From assembly GCA_014860395.1 (NCBI GenBank), contig JACZJU010000110.1:1-35239 (forward strand): a stretch of 35,239 nucleotides of DNA. The letters are read 5' to 3'. The notes under the pieces were generated by a model that made no database searches, was not told the origin of the DNA, and worked only from the letters and a program-made list of their open reading frames with translations. Position 1 is the first letter of the stretch, and the number at the start of each line of letters is the position of its first letter. The translations under genes were made by a program, and so were the position numbers. Of this stretch, positions 15,508 to 27,500 are shown piece by piece. This DNA comes from Burkholderiales bacterium (GTDB lineage Bacteria > Pseudomonadota > Gammaproteobacteria > Burkholderiales > SG8-39).

Positions 15508-15540
15508 AAAAAAGCGGCGCACGGGCGGTCGGAGCGCCCG
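15508..15540 (-). terminator. Possible terminator or attenuator before the P-type ATPase gene
   Basis: Read leftward, CGGGCG (15540-15535) can pair with CGCCCG (15527-15522), and TTTTTT follows at 15513-15508 after 8 nt. The T-run is too far from the stem for a strong terminator. It lies between the coiled-coil gene and the ATPase gene and could reduce, not stop, read-through. Confidence 0.3.
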
Positions 15541-15628
15541 CGGCGCTGACCTACCCGAATCCCGCGCATTGAGGCTGCGGCGCCACGGCACAGCGCGCGT
15601 GACCTGTTCAGCAGCCGGGTATGCCGGT

Positions 15629-15916
15629 TCACTTGAACCTGGATTTGGCAGAATCTATCGCCTCACCCATGGCATGCCACGCCGATTCCACCCCTGCCTT
15701 CATGTCTTGCCAGGCGCTTTCGCCCGCGCTTTGGAGCCGCTCCATTTTCATTTTTGCGTCGTCGCGCTGCAGGCGGAGTGCATCGAGCTGCTTGTGATAG
15801 CCGGCGCGGGCCTCCGCGCCGGCTTGGTCCGCCTTGGCCGCGAGTCTGTCGATTTCCGCGTTCCAGGTATCCAGCTTCGCGTGCATCTTGCGGACATATT
15901 CGTCTCTGGTGCTCAT
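15629..15916 (-). CDS. Small coiled-coil stress-type protein
   Basis: A 95-aa, highly charged, helical protein: MSTRDEYVRKMHAKLDTWNA, then EIDRLAAKADQAG, ALRLQRDDAKMKMERLQ, AWQDMKAGVESAWHAMGEAI and a basic C-terminus SRFK. Heptad-like spacing through most of its length predicts a coiled coil. It has no signal peptide or membrane segment. I recognise this as a common small-protein family annotated as coiled-coil or sll1863-type stress response protein; its biochemical role is unknown. GAGGA precedes the ATG. An FNR-type box lies 154 nt upstream. It is the first leftward gene before the P-type ATPase, CNNM and Na/Pi genes, 153 nt from the extended ATPase start. Confidence 0.85.
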   Translation of the reverse strand: MSTRDEYVRKMHAKLDTWNAEIDRLAAKADQAGAEARAGYHKQLDALRLQRDDAKMKMERLQSAGESAWQDMKAGVESAWHAMGEAIDSAKSRFK

Positions 15917-16332
15917 GTCGAATCCTCTTCGTTGGCGAGACGGCGGGATCAGGGTTCATGCGAGCAACGGGCCCGTCTCGACAACCCGCTGCCTGCGCAA
16001 CCATCGATACGGCGCAGGGGCGCCCTCTGTCGGCACACCCCAAGCATCGAACAAGCCAAGCTTCGAGACTTGATGCAAATCACAAATGCATGCGAAATTC
16101 CCCAATCCGCATCAGTTTTGTCCTTGGGTAGCTGCAACGGCAATCGCCGCGGCGCGCGCGGCTCCAGCGGATCGGCATCGCCGGCGCCCAGGGCACGGAG
16201 ATCCGCGGGATCGGTCGTGCCGCTCCAGCGGTTACGTGTACACTGCGCGCTGTAAACTTCCGGACAGATTTCGCGGATGTCGTTCGCTCTATGCGCACTA
16301 TCATTGCGCCGGCACCGCGGGCAGGACGCTGA
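15917..16332. other. Divergent intergenic region (coiled-coil gene / antiporter gene)
   Basis: A 416-base region with no supportable gene on either strand. It contains the FNR-type box at 16070-16083. A GTGTACAC palindrome (16236-16243) lies nearer the antiporter, and AGGAC precedes the antiporter ATG. I could not find a convincing -35/-10 pair for the antiporter. Confidence 0.5.
16042..16083 (-). promoter_or_regulatory. FNR-type box upstream of the coiled-coil/ion cluster
   Basis: TTGAT-GCAA-ATCAC (16070-16083) matches TTGAT-N4-ATCAA at 9 of 10 positions. Read leftward, a weak -10 (GATGCT) begins 21 nt past the box, giving a start near 16035 and a leader of about 119 nt to the coiled-coil gene. 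Read rightward, no -10 fits at that distance and the antiporter is about 250 nt away. The box is good; the promoter assignment is tentative. Confidence 0.5.
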
Positions 16333-18138
16333 ATGCACGACACCCTTTTCGCCGTTGCCGCGATCGGCCTGATCGGCATCGCCTGCCAGTGGCTCGGGTG
16401 GTGGGTCAAGCTGCCTGCCATACTGTTCCTGCTGTTGGCCGGCATCCTCATCGGCCCGTTGCTGGGCTGGGTCGACCCGGATCTCATGTTCGGCAACCTG
16501 CTGTTTCCGTTCGTGTCCCTTGCCGTGGCCGTCATCCTGTTCGAAGGCAGCCTGACGCTGAAGTTCCGCGACATTCGCGGCCTGGAGAAGGTCGTGCGCC
16601 GGATGGTCAGCGTCGGCTTGCTGATCACGTGGACCGTCGCCACGCTCGCCGCGCACTGGGCGGTCGGCTTCGACTGGCCACTCGCGCTGCTGTGCGGCGC
16701 GCTGCTGGTCGTGACCGGACCCACGGTGATCGTGCCGATGCTGCGCACGGTGCGGCCGAATGTGCGCATCGCCGAGGTGCTGCGCTGGGAGGGCATCCTG
16801 ATCGACCCGATAGGCGCGCTGCTGGCCGTGCTGGTGTTCGATTTCATTGTCGCCAGCGGCGGCGGCCACGCGATCACGCATACGCTCACGACGTTTTTCG
16901 GCATCATCCTGATCGGAACCGCGTCCGGGGCGGTCGCCGGCCAGTTTCTCGGCATGCTGCTGCGCAGCCACTGGGTGCCGGAGTACCTGCGCAGCGTCAC
17001 CACGCTGGTCATCGTTTGCGGCGTGTTCGCCGCGGCCAACGCGCTGCAGGCCGAGTCCGGGCTGCTCGCGGTGACGGTGCTCGGCATCTGGCTCGCGAAC
17101 ATGCGCGACGTGCCGCTGGACGACGTGCTCGATTTCAAGGAAAGCCTCAGCGTCCTGCTGATCTCGGTGCTGTTCATCCTGCTCGCCGCCCGCCTGCACC
17201 CGACCGACCTGCAGGCGCTGGGCGCAGGTGCGGCACTGGTGTTCGTCGCACTCCAACTGGTCGCCCGGCCGCTGCAAGTGCTCGCTTCCACCGCCGGCTC
17301 GTCGCTGCGCTGGCGCGAGCGCGCGCTGCTCGCCTGGATCGCGCCGCGCGGGATCATCGCCGCGGCGATTTCGGCGCTGTTCGCGCCGCGCCTGGCCGAA
17401 CTCGGCTTTGCCCAGGCGCCGCTGCTGGTGCCGCTTACCTTCAGTGTGATCATCGGCACCGTGGTGCTGCAAAGCGCCACTGCGGGTGCGCTCGCGCGCC
17501 TCCTCGGCGTGGCCGAGCCCGAGGCGAAGGGCGTGTTCATCGTCGGCGCCAATCCGGTTGCGCGCGCGCTGGGCAAGGCGCTGCACGATGCGGGACAGCG
17601 CGTACTGCTCGCCGACGGCTATTGGGAAAGCGTATCCGCGGCGCGCGAACTCGGCCTGCGCGCCTATTACGGCAACCCCGTCTCGGGACTGGCCGACCGC
17701 CAGCTCGATCTCATCGGCATCGGCCGGCTGCTCGCGCTTTCGCCGCAGCATGAAATGAACGCGCTCGCCGTGCTGCGCTACCGCCCGGAATTCGGGCGCG
17801 GCAAGGTGCACCGGCTCGCGAGCACGCCGGAGAAGGAAACAGGGCGCGTCGCCAAGACGCACGGTGCGCCGGAGCCAATACTGTTCGGCGAGCCGATGAC
17901 CTTCGCCGACCTGAGCGGCGCGCTTGCCCGCGGCGGACAGGTGGTGCCGACCGCGATCAGCGACGATCTTAGCTGGGAGAATTTCGTCGAGCGCTTCCCC
18001 AGCGCCATCCCCTTGTTCGCGATCGACGACAGGGAGCGACTGCAGTTCTTCCAGGTCGGGGTCAAGCTTGCGCCGAAGAACGGCTGGCAGGTGCATGCGC
18101 TGCACCCGGTCGCAGAGGGCGAAACCAAGGCAGCGTGA
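16333..18138 (+). CDS. Cation/proton antiporter (CPA1-like) with RCK-like tail
   Basis: A 601-aa protein with about 12 membrane segments in residues 1-400 and a cytoplasmic tail. The membrane part has ILFEGSLTLKFRDI, GALLVVTGPTVIVPML and VLRWEGILIDPIGALLAVLV, typical of CPA1 Na+(K+)/H+ antiporters of the NhaP/KefB-like group, and a late basic loop LLAWIAPRGIIAAAISALFA. The tail begins GVFIVGANPVARALGKALHD near residue 398 and resembles an RCK/TrkA-N nucleotide-binding fold, with GANPVA in place of a clean GxGxxG, so nucleotide binding is uncertain. It likely exports Na+ or K+ in exchange for protons. AGGAC precedes the ATG. It stands alone, upstream of the trehalose/Trk operon, from which a GC-rich palindrome and a separate promoter divide it. 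Confidence 0.9.
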   Translation: MHDTLFAVAAIGLIGIACQWLGWWVKLPAILFLLLAGILIGPLLGWVDPDLMFGNLLFPFVSLAVAVILFEGSLTLKFRDIRGLEKVVRRMVSVGLLITWTVATLAAHWAVGFDWPLALLCGALLVVTGPTVIVPMLRTVRPNVRIAEVLRWEGILIDPIGALLAVLVFDFIVASGGGHAITHTLTTFFGIILIGTASGAVAGQFLGMLLRSHWVPEYLRSVTTLVIVCGVFAAANALQAESGLLAVTVLGIWLANMRDVPLDDVLDFKESLSVLLISVLFILLAARLHPTDLQALGAGAALVFVALQLVARPLQVLASTAGSSLRWRERALLAWIAPRGIIAAAISALFAPRLAELGFAQAPLLVPLTFSVIIGTVVLQSATAGALARLLGVAEPEAKGVFIVGANPVARALGKALHDAGQRVLLADGYWESVSAARELGLRAYYGNPVSGLADRQLDLIGIGRLLALSPQHEMNALAVLRYRPEFGRGKVHRLASTPEKETGRVAKTHGAPEPILFGEPMTFADLSGALARGGQVVPTAISDDLSWENFVERFPSAIPLFAIDDRERLQFFQVGVKLAPKNGWQVHALHPVAEGETKAA

Positions 18139-18154
18139 GCGCGGGCGCCCGCGC
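18139..18154. terminator. GC-rich palindrome after the antiporter stop
   Basis: A 16-nt perfect palindrome of G and C directly follows the antiporter TGA. As RNA it would fold into a 6-bp stem with a GCGC loop. There is no T-tract, so if it terminates transcription it is not a textbook intrinsic terminator. Confidence 0.3.
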
Positions 18155-18176
18155 CGCGGCATTACTGCGCACGTAG

Positions 18177-18182
18177 TATAAT
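18177..18182 (+). promoter_or_regulatory. Probable -10 of the trehalose/Trk operon promoter
   Basis: A perfect TATAAT lies 180 nt before the glgX/treX ATG. The bases where a -35 should be (about 18154-18159) do not resemble TTGACA, so an activator may be needed. The implied leader of about 170 nt contains a second, weaker TGCTATAGC extended -10 near 18246-18254. I saw no FNR-type box here, unlike the other units in the window. Confidence 0.4.
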
Positions 18183-18361
18183 TTGCGCTCTCCGCAGAAG
18201 CTGGCGCGCGCGAAAGCGGTGCCTACGCCCGATCGCGCGCCATATGCTATAGCGCAACGTCCCTAAGAACCTTCGCAAAATGTATTTTTTCGACAGGCCG
18301 ATTTCGGGGAGCATGAAGGGCGCTACCACCTCATTTTGAAAATAACGCTAAGGTATTGAAC

Positions 18362-20485
<2,124 letters not shown>

Positions 20486-20561
20486 TGCGCGCCACGCCGG
20501 GCAGGCTCGGACACCGCGTCGTGCCACAGCCCGCTCGGGCGAAATTCCCTGGGGGCTGAGA

Positions 20562-22034
20562 ATGGCGGTACCGGCATCGATCGCGAGCCTTATCTATGCG
20601 GTGCGCATTCCGGTGGTGCTCAAGTACCTGGGCGAACTCGCGCTGGTGCTCGCCGCACTGGCGCTGATGCCGGCGGTTGCAGGGCTGTATTACCGCGAGT
20701 TCGCAATCGCCGCGAGTTACCTCGCCGTGGCGGTCGCGCTGGCGGCGTTCGGCTGGCCTTGCGCGCGGCTGAGCGAGCCGGCCCGCATCCAGGTGAACGA
20801 GGCGCTGGTGGTGACCGCGGCGGCGTACCTGCTCGGCAGCCTCGCCATGTGCGTACCGATGATCGCGGCCGGAATTCGCGTCGAGCAGGCGCTGTTCGAG
20901 GCCGTGTCGGGTATCACGACCACGGGCCTGTCGACCATCGCCAACGTCGAAGCTCTGCCGCGTACCCTGCTGTTCGGTCGCGCCTGGCTGCAGTGGTTCG
21001 GCGGCCTCGGCATCGTCGTGCTGTCGATTGCGCTGCTGCTCGGCAACGACGTCGCGGCGCGCCAATTGGTCGACCCCGCCGAGCCGGGCGAGCAACTTGC
21101 CACCACCACGCGCGCGTTCGCGCGGCGCATCGCTGTTGTCTACATCGCGCTCACGCTGCTCGCGATCGCAGGCCTCGCCGCGCTCGGCCTGACCGCCTCG
21201 GGCGCAGTGAACTATGCGCTTGCAGCGATTTCGACCGGAGGCTTTGCGCCGCAGAATGCGAGCGTGGCCGCAGTCGGCAGCGGCGCCGCCCGCGCCGCGA
21301 TCGTTGCGATCGGCCTGCTAGGTGCGATCTCGCTGCCGCTGTATTTCGCCTTGGCCCGGGGCGACTGGCGGCGCTTTGCGTTCGATGCGGAAACGCGCGC
21401 TCTCGGGGTGGTGCTGATTGCCGGTTTCGCCGCGCTTGCGTTCATCGCGTTTGCGCGCGATGCTCATGGCGCCGCCGCGGACCTGCCTGGCCTCGCGCTG
21501 CTGACGGTGTCGGCGCAGACGACGACGGGATTCGCGCCGTTCCCGATCGTGACGCTGGATGCCGCCTCCAAGCTGGTGCTGCTGGTGGCGATGAGCGTGG
21601 GCGGCGCCGTCGGTTCCACCGCGGGCGGCATCAAGCTGCTGCGCGCGATCCTGGTGTTTCGTCTGCTGCAGCTGCTGCTACGCCGCCTGAGCATGCCCAG
21701 CCGCGCGGTGGCCGAGCTGCGCGTCGGCGGACGCAAGGTCGAGCCAGACGAGGCGTTGCGGGCGCTGTTGTTCGTGCTCCTGTTCCTGGTAGCGGCGCTC
21801 GCTTCATGGATGCCTTTTCTGGCGGCCGGTTATTCGCCCATGGATTCCCTGTTCGAGGTAGTCTCGGCACTGGGAACCGTGGGGCTGTCGACCGGGATCA
21901 GCTCGTCCGAACTCGCCCCCGGACTCAAGGCTGTGCTCGCCGCAGACATGCTGTTCGGCCGGGTCGAGCTGGTCGCGATGCTGATCCTGTTCTACCCGCC
22001 AACCTGGTTTGCAAGGAGGTCTTCGGAATCATGA
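20562..22034 (+). CDS. trkH: Trk-type potassium uptake protein TrkH
   Basis: A 490-aa inner-membrane K+ channel-like subunit. Four pore loops with filter-type motifs are visible: EAVSGITTTGLSTI, YALAAISTGGFAPQ, TVSAQTTTGFAPFP and EVVSALGTVGLSTG, the fourfold pattern of TrkH/KtrB. The lysine-containing intramembrane gate region is seen in GGAVGSTAGGIKLLRAI. TrkH forms the translocation pore for K+ uptake and is gated by the cytosolic TrkA ring. ATG 20562 follows a GGGGG stretch at 7-nt spacing and opens the first membrane helix. The last codons overlap trkA by 4 nt (ATGA at 22031), with AAGGAGGT inside trkH's 3' end. Lying between treX and treZ, its expression should be tied to trehalose synthesis. 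Confidence 0.95.
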   Translation: MAVPASIASLIYAVRIPVVLKYLGELALVLAALALMPAVAGLYYREFAIAASYLAVAVALAAFGWPCARLSEPARIQVNEALVVTAAAYLLGSLAMCVPMIAAGIRVEQALFEAVSGITTTGLSTIANVEALPRTLLFGRAWLQWFGGLGIVVLSIALLLGNDVAARQLVDPAEPGEQLATTTRAFARRIAVVYIALTLLAIAGLAALGLTASGAVNYALAAISTGGFAPQNASVAAVGSGAARAAIVAIGLLGAISLPLYFALARGDWRRFAFDAETRALGVVLIAGFAALAFIAFARDAHGAAADLPGLALLTVSAQTTTGFAPFPIVTLDAASKLVLLVAMSVGGAVGSTAGGIKLLRAILVFRLLQLLLRRLSMPSRAVAELRVGGRKVEPDEALRALLFVLLFLVAALASWMPFLAAGYSPMDSLFEVVSALGTVGLSTGISSSELAPGLKAVLAADMLFGRVELVAMLILFYPPTWFARRSSES

Positions 22035-22714
22035 GAGCCGTATTCGTCGGCGCCAGTTCGCTCACCGTGATGAGCGCGCGGCTACTGGTCAAGCGCGGGC
22101 ACGAGGTGGTGATCGTAGAGCGCGAGAAGGAGGTGATCGAGGCGCTCTCGCCCGAACTAGACTGCGGCTTCCTGCACGGGGACGGCGCCAAGCCGGGCGT
22201 GCTGCGCGAGGCCGATCCCGAGCACACCGATTACCTTTTCTGCCTCACCGGCTCGGACCAGGCGAACATCATCGCGAGCCTGGTCGGCCGCTCGCTCGGT
22301 TTCGGAGCCGTCGTCACCAAGATCGAGGACCCCGAATTCGAGCACATCTGCCTGGAGCTCGGCCTGCGCAGCACCATCATCCCGTCGCGCACCATCGGCC
22401 GCTACCTCGCCGACATGTTCGAGGGGCATGATCCGCTGGAGGTTTCGGCGATGATCCGCGGCGACGCGCGCGTATTCTCCTTCGTCGCGCAGGATGCCGA
22501 CGCAGGGCCGGTCGCCGATATCGGGTTTCCGCGCGAATCGCGCGTCGTCTGCCTGTACCGCAAAGACAAGCTGGTCCTGCCGGATCCGGACACGGCGCTG
22601 CACGCGGGCGACGAAGTGATCGTGATTACCGAGAGCAAGCAGCTTGCCGCGCTGGAGGAACGCTTCGGCCAGGGCAGGCGCAACAATCAACCCACGAAGG
22701 AAAAACAGAAATGA
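22031..22714 (+). CDS. trkA: Trk K+ uptake regulatory protein TrkA (single-RCK)
   Basis: A 227-aa cytoplasmic regulator with one RCK unit. Residues 1 to about 130 are a Rossmann TrkA-N domain (MRAVFVGASSLTVMSARLLV, IVEREKEVIEAL, GDGAKPGVLREA, LTGSDQANIIASL). Residues about 140-215 are a TrkA-C domain (GPVADIGFPRESRVVCLYRK, HAGDEVIVITE). It binds nucleotides and gates TrkH. The nucleotide loop reads VGASSLTV and not the canonical GxGxxG, so the ligand may differ. E. coli TrkA has two RCK units (458 aa); this is the half-size KtrA-like form that must oligomerise. A near-perfect AAGGAGGT at 22013-22020 precedes the ATG by 10 nt. It overlaps trkH and treZ by 4 nt each. Confidence 0.93.
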   Translation: MRAVFVGASSLTVMSARLLVKRGHEVVIVEREKEVIEALSPELDCGFLHGDGAKPGVLREADPEHTDYLFCLTGSDQANIIASLVGRSLGFGAVVTKIEDPEFEHICLELGLRSTIIPSRTIGRYLADMFEGHDPLEVSAMIRGDARVFSFVAQDADAGPVADIGFPRESRVVCLYRKDKLVLPDPDTALHAGDEVIVITESKQLAALEERFGQGRRNNQPTKEKQK

Positions 22715-24540
22715 AACACCGCCATTCGATGCCCTTCGGGGCGGAAGTGCTGGACGACGGCAGGACGCGCTTTCGCCTTTGGGCGCCGGGCGTGAAGCAG
22801 TTGACGCTTGAAACCACTGCCGGCAGCGCGCAATCCCAGGCATCGATGAGCGCGCTGGAGGCGGGCTGGTTCGAGGCAGTCGTCGCGGAGGCGCCGGCGG
22901 GGACGCGCTATGCGTATCGCACCGGCGACACCCGTTTTCCCGACCCGGCGTCGCGCTGCAACCCGGACGACGTGCACGGCGCAAGCATGGTGGTGGATCC
23001 GCTCGCGTTCGACTGGAAAGACGGCGCCTGGAATGGCCGCCCTTGGGAAGAAACGGTGATCTACGAACTGCACATCGGCACGTTTACGCCGGAAGGGACG
23101 TTCGCGGCCGCGATCGGCAAACTGGATTATCTCGTCGGTCTCGGCATCACCGCGCTGGAGATCATGCCTGTGGCGGATTTTCCAGGCCAGCGCAACTGGG
23201 GCTACGACGGCGTGCTGCCGTTCGCGCCTGACACCGCCTATGGCACGCCGGAGGATCTCAAGCGCCTGGTCGAACAAGCGCATCTGCGCGGGCTCATGGT
23301 GTTTCTCGATGTCGTGTACAACCATTTCGGGCCGGAGGGCAATTACCTCAATGCCTACGCGCCGCAGTTCTTCAACCCCAAGCACCACACGCCCTGGGGC
23401 GCGGCGATCAACTTCGATGCCGAAGGCTCGCGCTCGGTGCGCGACTTTTTCATCCACAACGCGCTGTACTGGATAGAAGAATACCGCTTCGACGGGCTGC
23501 GCCTGGACGCGGTGCATGCGATTATCGACGATTCCGATCCGGACATCGTCACCGAGCTCACGCGCGCGGTGCGCGCCGGGCCGGGGCGCGAGCGGCAAGT
23601 CCATTTGATTCTCGAAAACGACAGCAATCAGGCGCGTTACCTCGAACGCGACAAGGCGGGGCGAGCGCTGCAGGCGAGCGCGCAGTGGAACGACGACATA
23701 CACCATGCTTTCCATATCCTCACCACCGGGGAGCGCGACGGCTACTACGAGGACTACGCCGAGCGTCCGCTTTGGTATCTCGGGCGCACGCTCGCTGAAG
23801 GCTTTGCCTATCAGGGCGAGCCCTCGCCCCACCGCGACGGCGCGGTGCGCGGCGAGAAGAGCGCGCACCTGCCGCCGACCGCGTTCATCTCGTTCCTGCA
23901 GACGCACGACCAAGTCGGCAACCGGGCGCTGGGTGAGCGGTTATGCGCCCTCGCCGAGCCGCAGGCGCTGCGCGCCGCGACGGTCTGCCTGCTGCTTGCG
24001 CCTTCGCCGCCGCTGCTGATCATGGGGGAGGAATTCGCGGCGAGCTCCCCGTTTCTTTTCTTCTGCGATTTCGGGCCGGAACTCGCCGCGGCGGTGACGC
24101 GCGGCCGGCGCCAGGAATTCGCGCGCTTCGCGCGCTTTTCCGATCCCGCTGCGCAGGCGTCCATCCCCGATCCGAACGATCCCGCCACGTTTGCCGCCTC
24201 CAAGCTGCGCTGGGACGAGATCGAGCGCGCGCCGCACAGCGAGTGGCTCGTGCTCTACCGCGAGCTGCTTGCGCTGCGTCACCGGGTGATCGTGCCGCGG
24301 CTCGCGGGAATGAAATCGGGCGGAGATTTCCGCATTGAAGGCGGCGTGCTGCGCGTGCAGTGGACCCTGGGCGAAGGCTCGCGCCTGCACCTGGCCGCGA
24401 ATTTTGCGGCGAGTGCGAGCGGCCCGCTTTCGATGCCGCCGGGCGAACTGCTGTATGCGAGTTCGCCGCTAGCCAAAGGCGCCGCCGGACAAAGCGTGCT
24501 GCCCGCCTGGACGGTGGTATTCATGCTGGAGGCGAAATGA
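22711..24540 (+). CDS. treZ: Malto-oligosyltrehalose trehalohydrolase
   Basis: A 609-aa GH13 enzyme that releases trehalose from the maltooligosyl-trehalose made by TreY. It has an N-terminal CBM48-like domain (FRLWAPGVKQLTLET), barrel motifs IYELHIGTFTPEGTF, EIMPVADFPGQRNWGYDGV and DVVYNHFGPEGNYL. The catalytic residues are Asp266 (FDGLRLDAVHAI), Glu302 (LILENDSN) and Asp400 (LQTHDQVGNRA). The motif QRNWGYDGV with the E-type acid in LILEND is typical of TreZ and separates it from branching enzymes. Length fits the family (about 600 aa). It starts at the ATGA overlap with trkA and ends at an ATGA overlap with the malQ-treY gene, so translation of all three is likely coupled. Confidence 0.96.
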   Translation: MKHRHSMPFGAEVLDDGRTRFRLWAPGVKQLTLETTAGSAQSQASMSALEAGWFEAVVAEAPAGTRYAYRTGDTRFPDPASRCNPDDVHGASMVVDPLAFDWKDGAWNGRPWEETVIYELHIGTFTPEGTFAAAIGKLDYLVGLGITALEIMPVADFPGQRNWGYDGVLPFAPDTAYGTPEDLKRLVEQAHLRGLMVFLDVVYNHFGPEGNYLNAYAPQFFNPKHHTPWGAAINFDAEGSRSVRDFFIHNALYWIEEYRFDGLRLDAVHAIIDDSDPDIVTELTRAVRAGPGRERQVHLILENDSNQARYLERDKAGRALQASAQWNDDIHHAFHILTTGERDGYYEDYAERPLWYLGRTLAEGFAYQGEPSPHRDGAVRGEKSAHLPPTAFISFLQTHDQVGNRALGERLCALAEPQALRAATVCLLLAPSPPLLIMGEEFAASSPFLFFCDFGPELAAAVTRGRRQEFARFARFSDPAAQASIPDPNDPATFAASKLRWDEIERAPHSEWLVLYRELLALRHRVIVPRLAGMKSGGDFRIEGGVLRVQWTLGEGSRLHLAANFAASASGPLSMPPGELLYASSPLAKGAAGQSVLPAWTVVFMLEAK

Positions 24541-27500
24541 ACGAGCGCGAGTTGCTGCAACGCCTGGGCCGGATGCACGAGATCGCACCGGACTATTACG
24601 ATGTCTGGGGCAAGCTCCACGAGGTTCCGGATGCGAGCCTCGCCGCGCTGCTAGCCGCGCTGGGCGTGCGCGCGGGTTCGCCGCAGGAAGTGGAAGATTC
24701 GATACGCGCAGCCGAGTTCCAGCGCTGGCGCGCGGTGCTGCCGCCGGCGATTGTGGTGCGCGAAGAAGCGGCGCCATGGAAGCTACGGCTGAACCTCCCG
24801 GCCGCGTGGGCGAATTCGCCGCTCGCCTGGCGCCTCACGGAGGAGGCCGGCGCACGCCGCGAAGGCGCGTTTCATCAGGCCTCGCTGGAGGACGCCGAAT
24901 CAGCCGAAGTGGATGGCGAGCACTTCGTCGCGCGCGATTACACGCTGCCGGTGGCCACGTCCTGCGGCTACCATCGCCTCGCGATCCTGCACGACGGCGC
25001 CATCATCGGCGAGGCGGCGTTCATCGTCGTCCCCGCGCGCTGTTTCCGCCCACCGGCGGTGCAAGACGACGGCCGCGTCTGGGGCACGGCGGCCCAGCTC
25101 TATGCGGTGCGTTCGGAGTGCAACTGGGGCATAGGCGATTTCACCGACCTTGCCTCGCTGATCGCGCAATGGGGTGCGCGCGGCGCGGGCGTAGTCGGCG
25201 TCAATCCGCTGCATGCATTGTTCCCCCACAATCCGGAGCACGCGAGCCCATACAGCCCGTCCTCGCGCTGTTTCGTCAACGTGCTTTACCTGGACGTCGA
25301 GGCGATCGCGGATTTCGCCGAGTGCGAACCGGCGCACACGCAAGCACGTACGCCCGAATTCCAGTCGCGCCTGAAGGCGCTGCGCAGCGCCGAGCTGGTG
25401 GATTACGCCGGCGTCGCCGAGATCAAGCTGCCGATGCTCGAGCTCTGCTTCACGCATTTCCGCAACAACCACCTCGCTTTCAACACGCCGCGCGCGCAAG
25501 CCTTTCGTGCCTACCAGGCCGCGTACGCGCCGGCACTCAGGCGGCACGCCCTGTTCGAAGCGCTGCAGGCGCATTTCCACAGCGAAGATGCCGAGGTGTG
25601 GGGCTGGCCCGTCTGGCCGGAAGCCTACCGCGATCCCGCCGCGCCCGAGGTCGCGCGCTTCGCCGAAGCCAATACCGAGCGCGTCGAGTTCTACGAGTAC
25701 CTGCAGTGGCAGGCCGAGCTGCAGCTCGAAGCAGTCGGGCGGCGCTCCATGGAAATGGGGCTGGGCGTGGGGCTGTACCAGGACCTCGCGGTGTCGGTGG
25801 ACCGCGGCGGCGCAGAGGCGTGGGCGAACCAGGGTTTGTACGCGATAGCCGCGAGCGTAGGCGCGCCGCCGGACGAATACAATCTGCGCGGCCAGGACTG
25901 GGGGCTGCCGCCGCTCGCGCCTGAGCGGCTGCGCGCCGCGGCCTACGCGCCGTTCGTCGCCACGCTGCGCGCCAACATGCGTCACTCGGGTGCGCTGCGC
26001 ATCGACCACGTCATGGCGCTCGCGCGTCTGTACTGGGTGCCGCAGGGCGGCGAGCCTCGCGACGGCGCCTATGTGCACTATCCGTTCGAAGACCTGGTGG
26101 GCATCGTCGCGCTGGAGAGCCATCGCAACCGCTGCATGGTCATCGGCGAAGACCTGGGCACGGTGCCGGACGAAGTGCGCGCGACGCTCACGCGCGTCGG
26201 CATTCTTTCGTATCGGGTGCTGTTCTTCGAACGCCAGCAATCGGGCGAATTCAAGGCGCCGGCCGAATACCCCGCCGACTCTCTGGTCACGGCGGCGACG
26301 CACGACCTGCCGACGCTCGCGGGCTACTGGGAGGGGCGCGATCTGGCGCTGCGCCAGGAGCTCGGCCTGTTCCCGACCGAGGAAGTGCATCAGGCGCAGG
26401 TGCTCGCGCGCGCGCAGGACCGCGCGCGGCTGCTCGCCGCGCTGGAGCGCGAAGGGCTGCTGCCCGAGGGCGCCAGCGTCGATCCCCAGTCGCTGCCGGA
26501 GATGACGGGCGCGTTGCTGCAGCAGTTGCAGGCTTTTCTCGCGCGCAGCCCGGCGCATGTGCTGGTGCTGCAGCTTGAGGACGTGCTCGGCGTGCGCGAG
26601 CAGGTGAATCTTCCGGGCACGACCAGCGAGTACCCGAACTGGCGCCGCAAGCTGCCGCTCGCGCTCGAGCTATGGCCCGATGACGAGCGCTTCACCGGGC
26701 TTGCCCGCTCGCTCGCGGGGCTGCGGCCGTTGGCGCAAGCAATGCACATTCCGCAGTCGTCGGGCGGCGCAAAAATCCCGCGCGCAACCTATCGCCTGCA
26801 GCTCAACCGGGATTTCGCCTTTGACGACGCGGCCGAGCTGGTACCGTACCTGGAAGATCTGGGCGTGAGTCACGTTTATTGCTCGCCCTACCTGCGCGCG
26901 CGGCCGAACAGCACGCACGGCTACGACATTATCGATCACAATTCGTTTAATCCCGACTTGGGCGGCGCCGAAGGTTTCGAGCGCCTGTGCGGCGAGCTGC
27001 GCAAGCACGGCATGGGGCAGATCCTCGACATGGTGCCCAACCACATGGGCGTCATGGGCGCGGACAACGTCTGGTGGATGGACGTGCTCGAGAACGGCCC
27101 CGCTTCCGCGTTCGGGGATTTCTTCGACATCGACTGGCAGCCGGTCAATCCCGAACTCGTGAACCGGGTGCTGGTGCCGGTGCTGGGCGACCAATACGGG
27201 ATGGTGCTCGAGGCGGGCGAATTCAAACTGGTTTTCGAGGCCGAGCGCGGATCGTTCAGCGTGTTCTACTACGAGAACCGCTTTCCGGTCGATCCGCGCG
27301 ACTACCCGCGCGTGCTCGAACGCGCGCTGCGCTCGCTCGAGGGGACGCGCGTGGCGGAGTCCGCTCTGGCGGAAGCCGCGAGTCTCACGGCGGCGTTCGC
27401 GCACCTGCCCTCGCGCAACGAAACTGCTGCGGAAAAAACCGCCGAGCGCAACCGCGACAAGGAACTGCACAAGCGGCGCCTGGCGCAGATTGCGCGCGAG

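Noticed and set aside
12452..16255. Rightward open frame of more than 1200 codons opposite the P-type ATPase and CNNM genes.
   Set aside because: It is antisense to well-recognised proteins. Its translation is rich in Arg, His, Gln and Gly without domains, the usual by-product of GC-rich codon bias.
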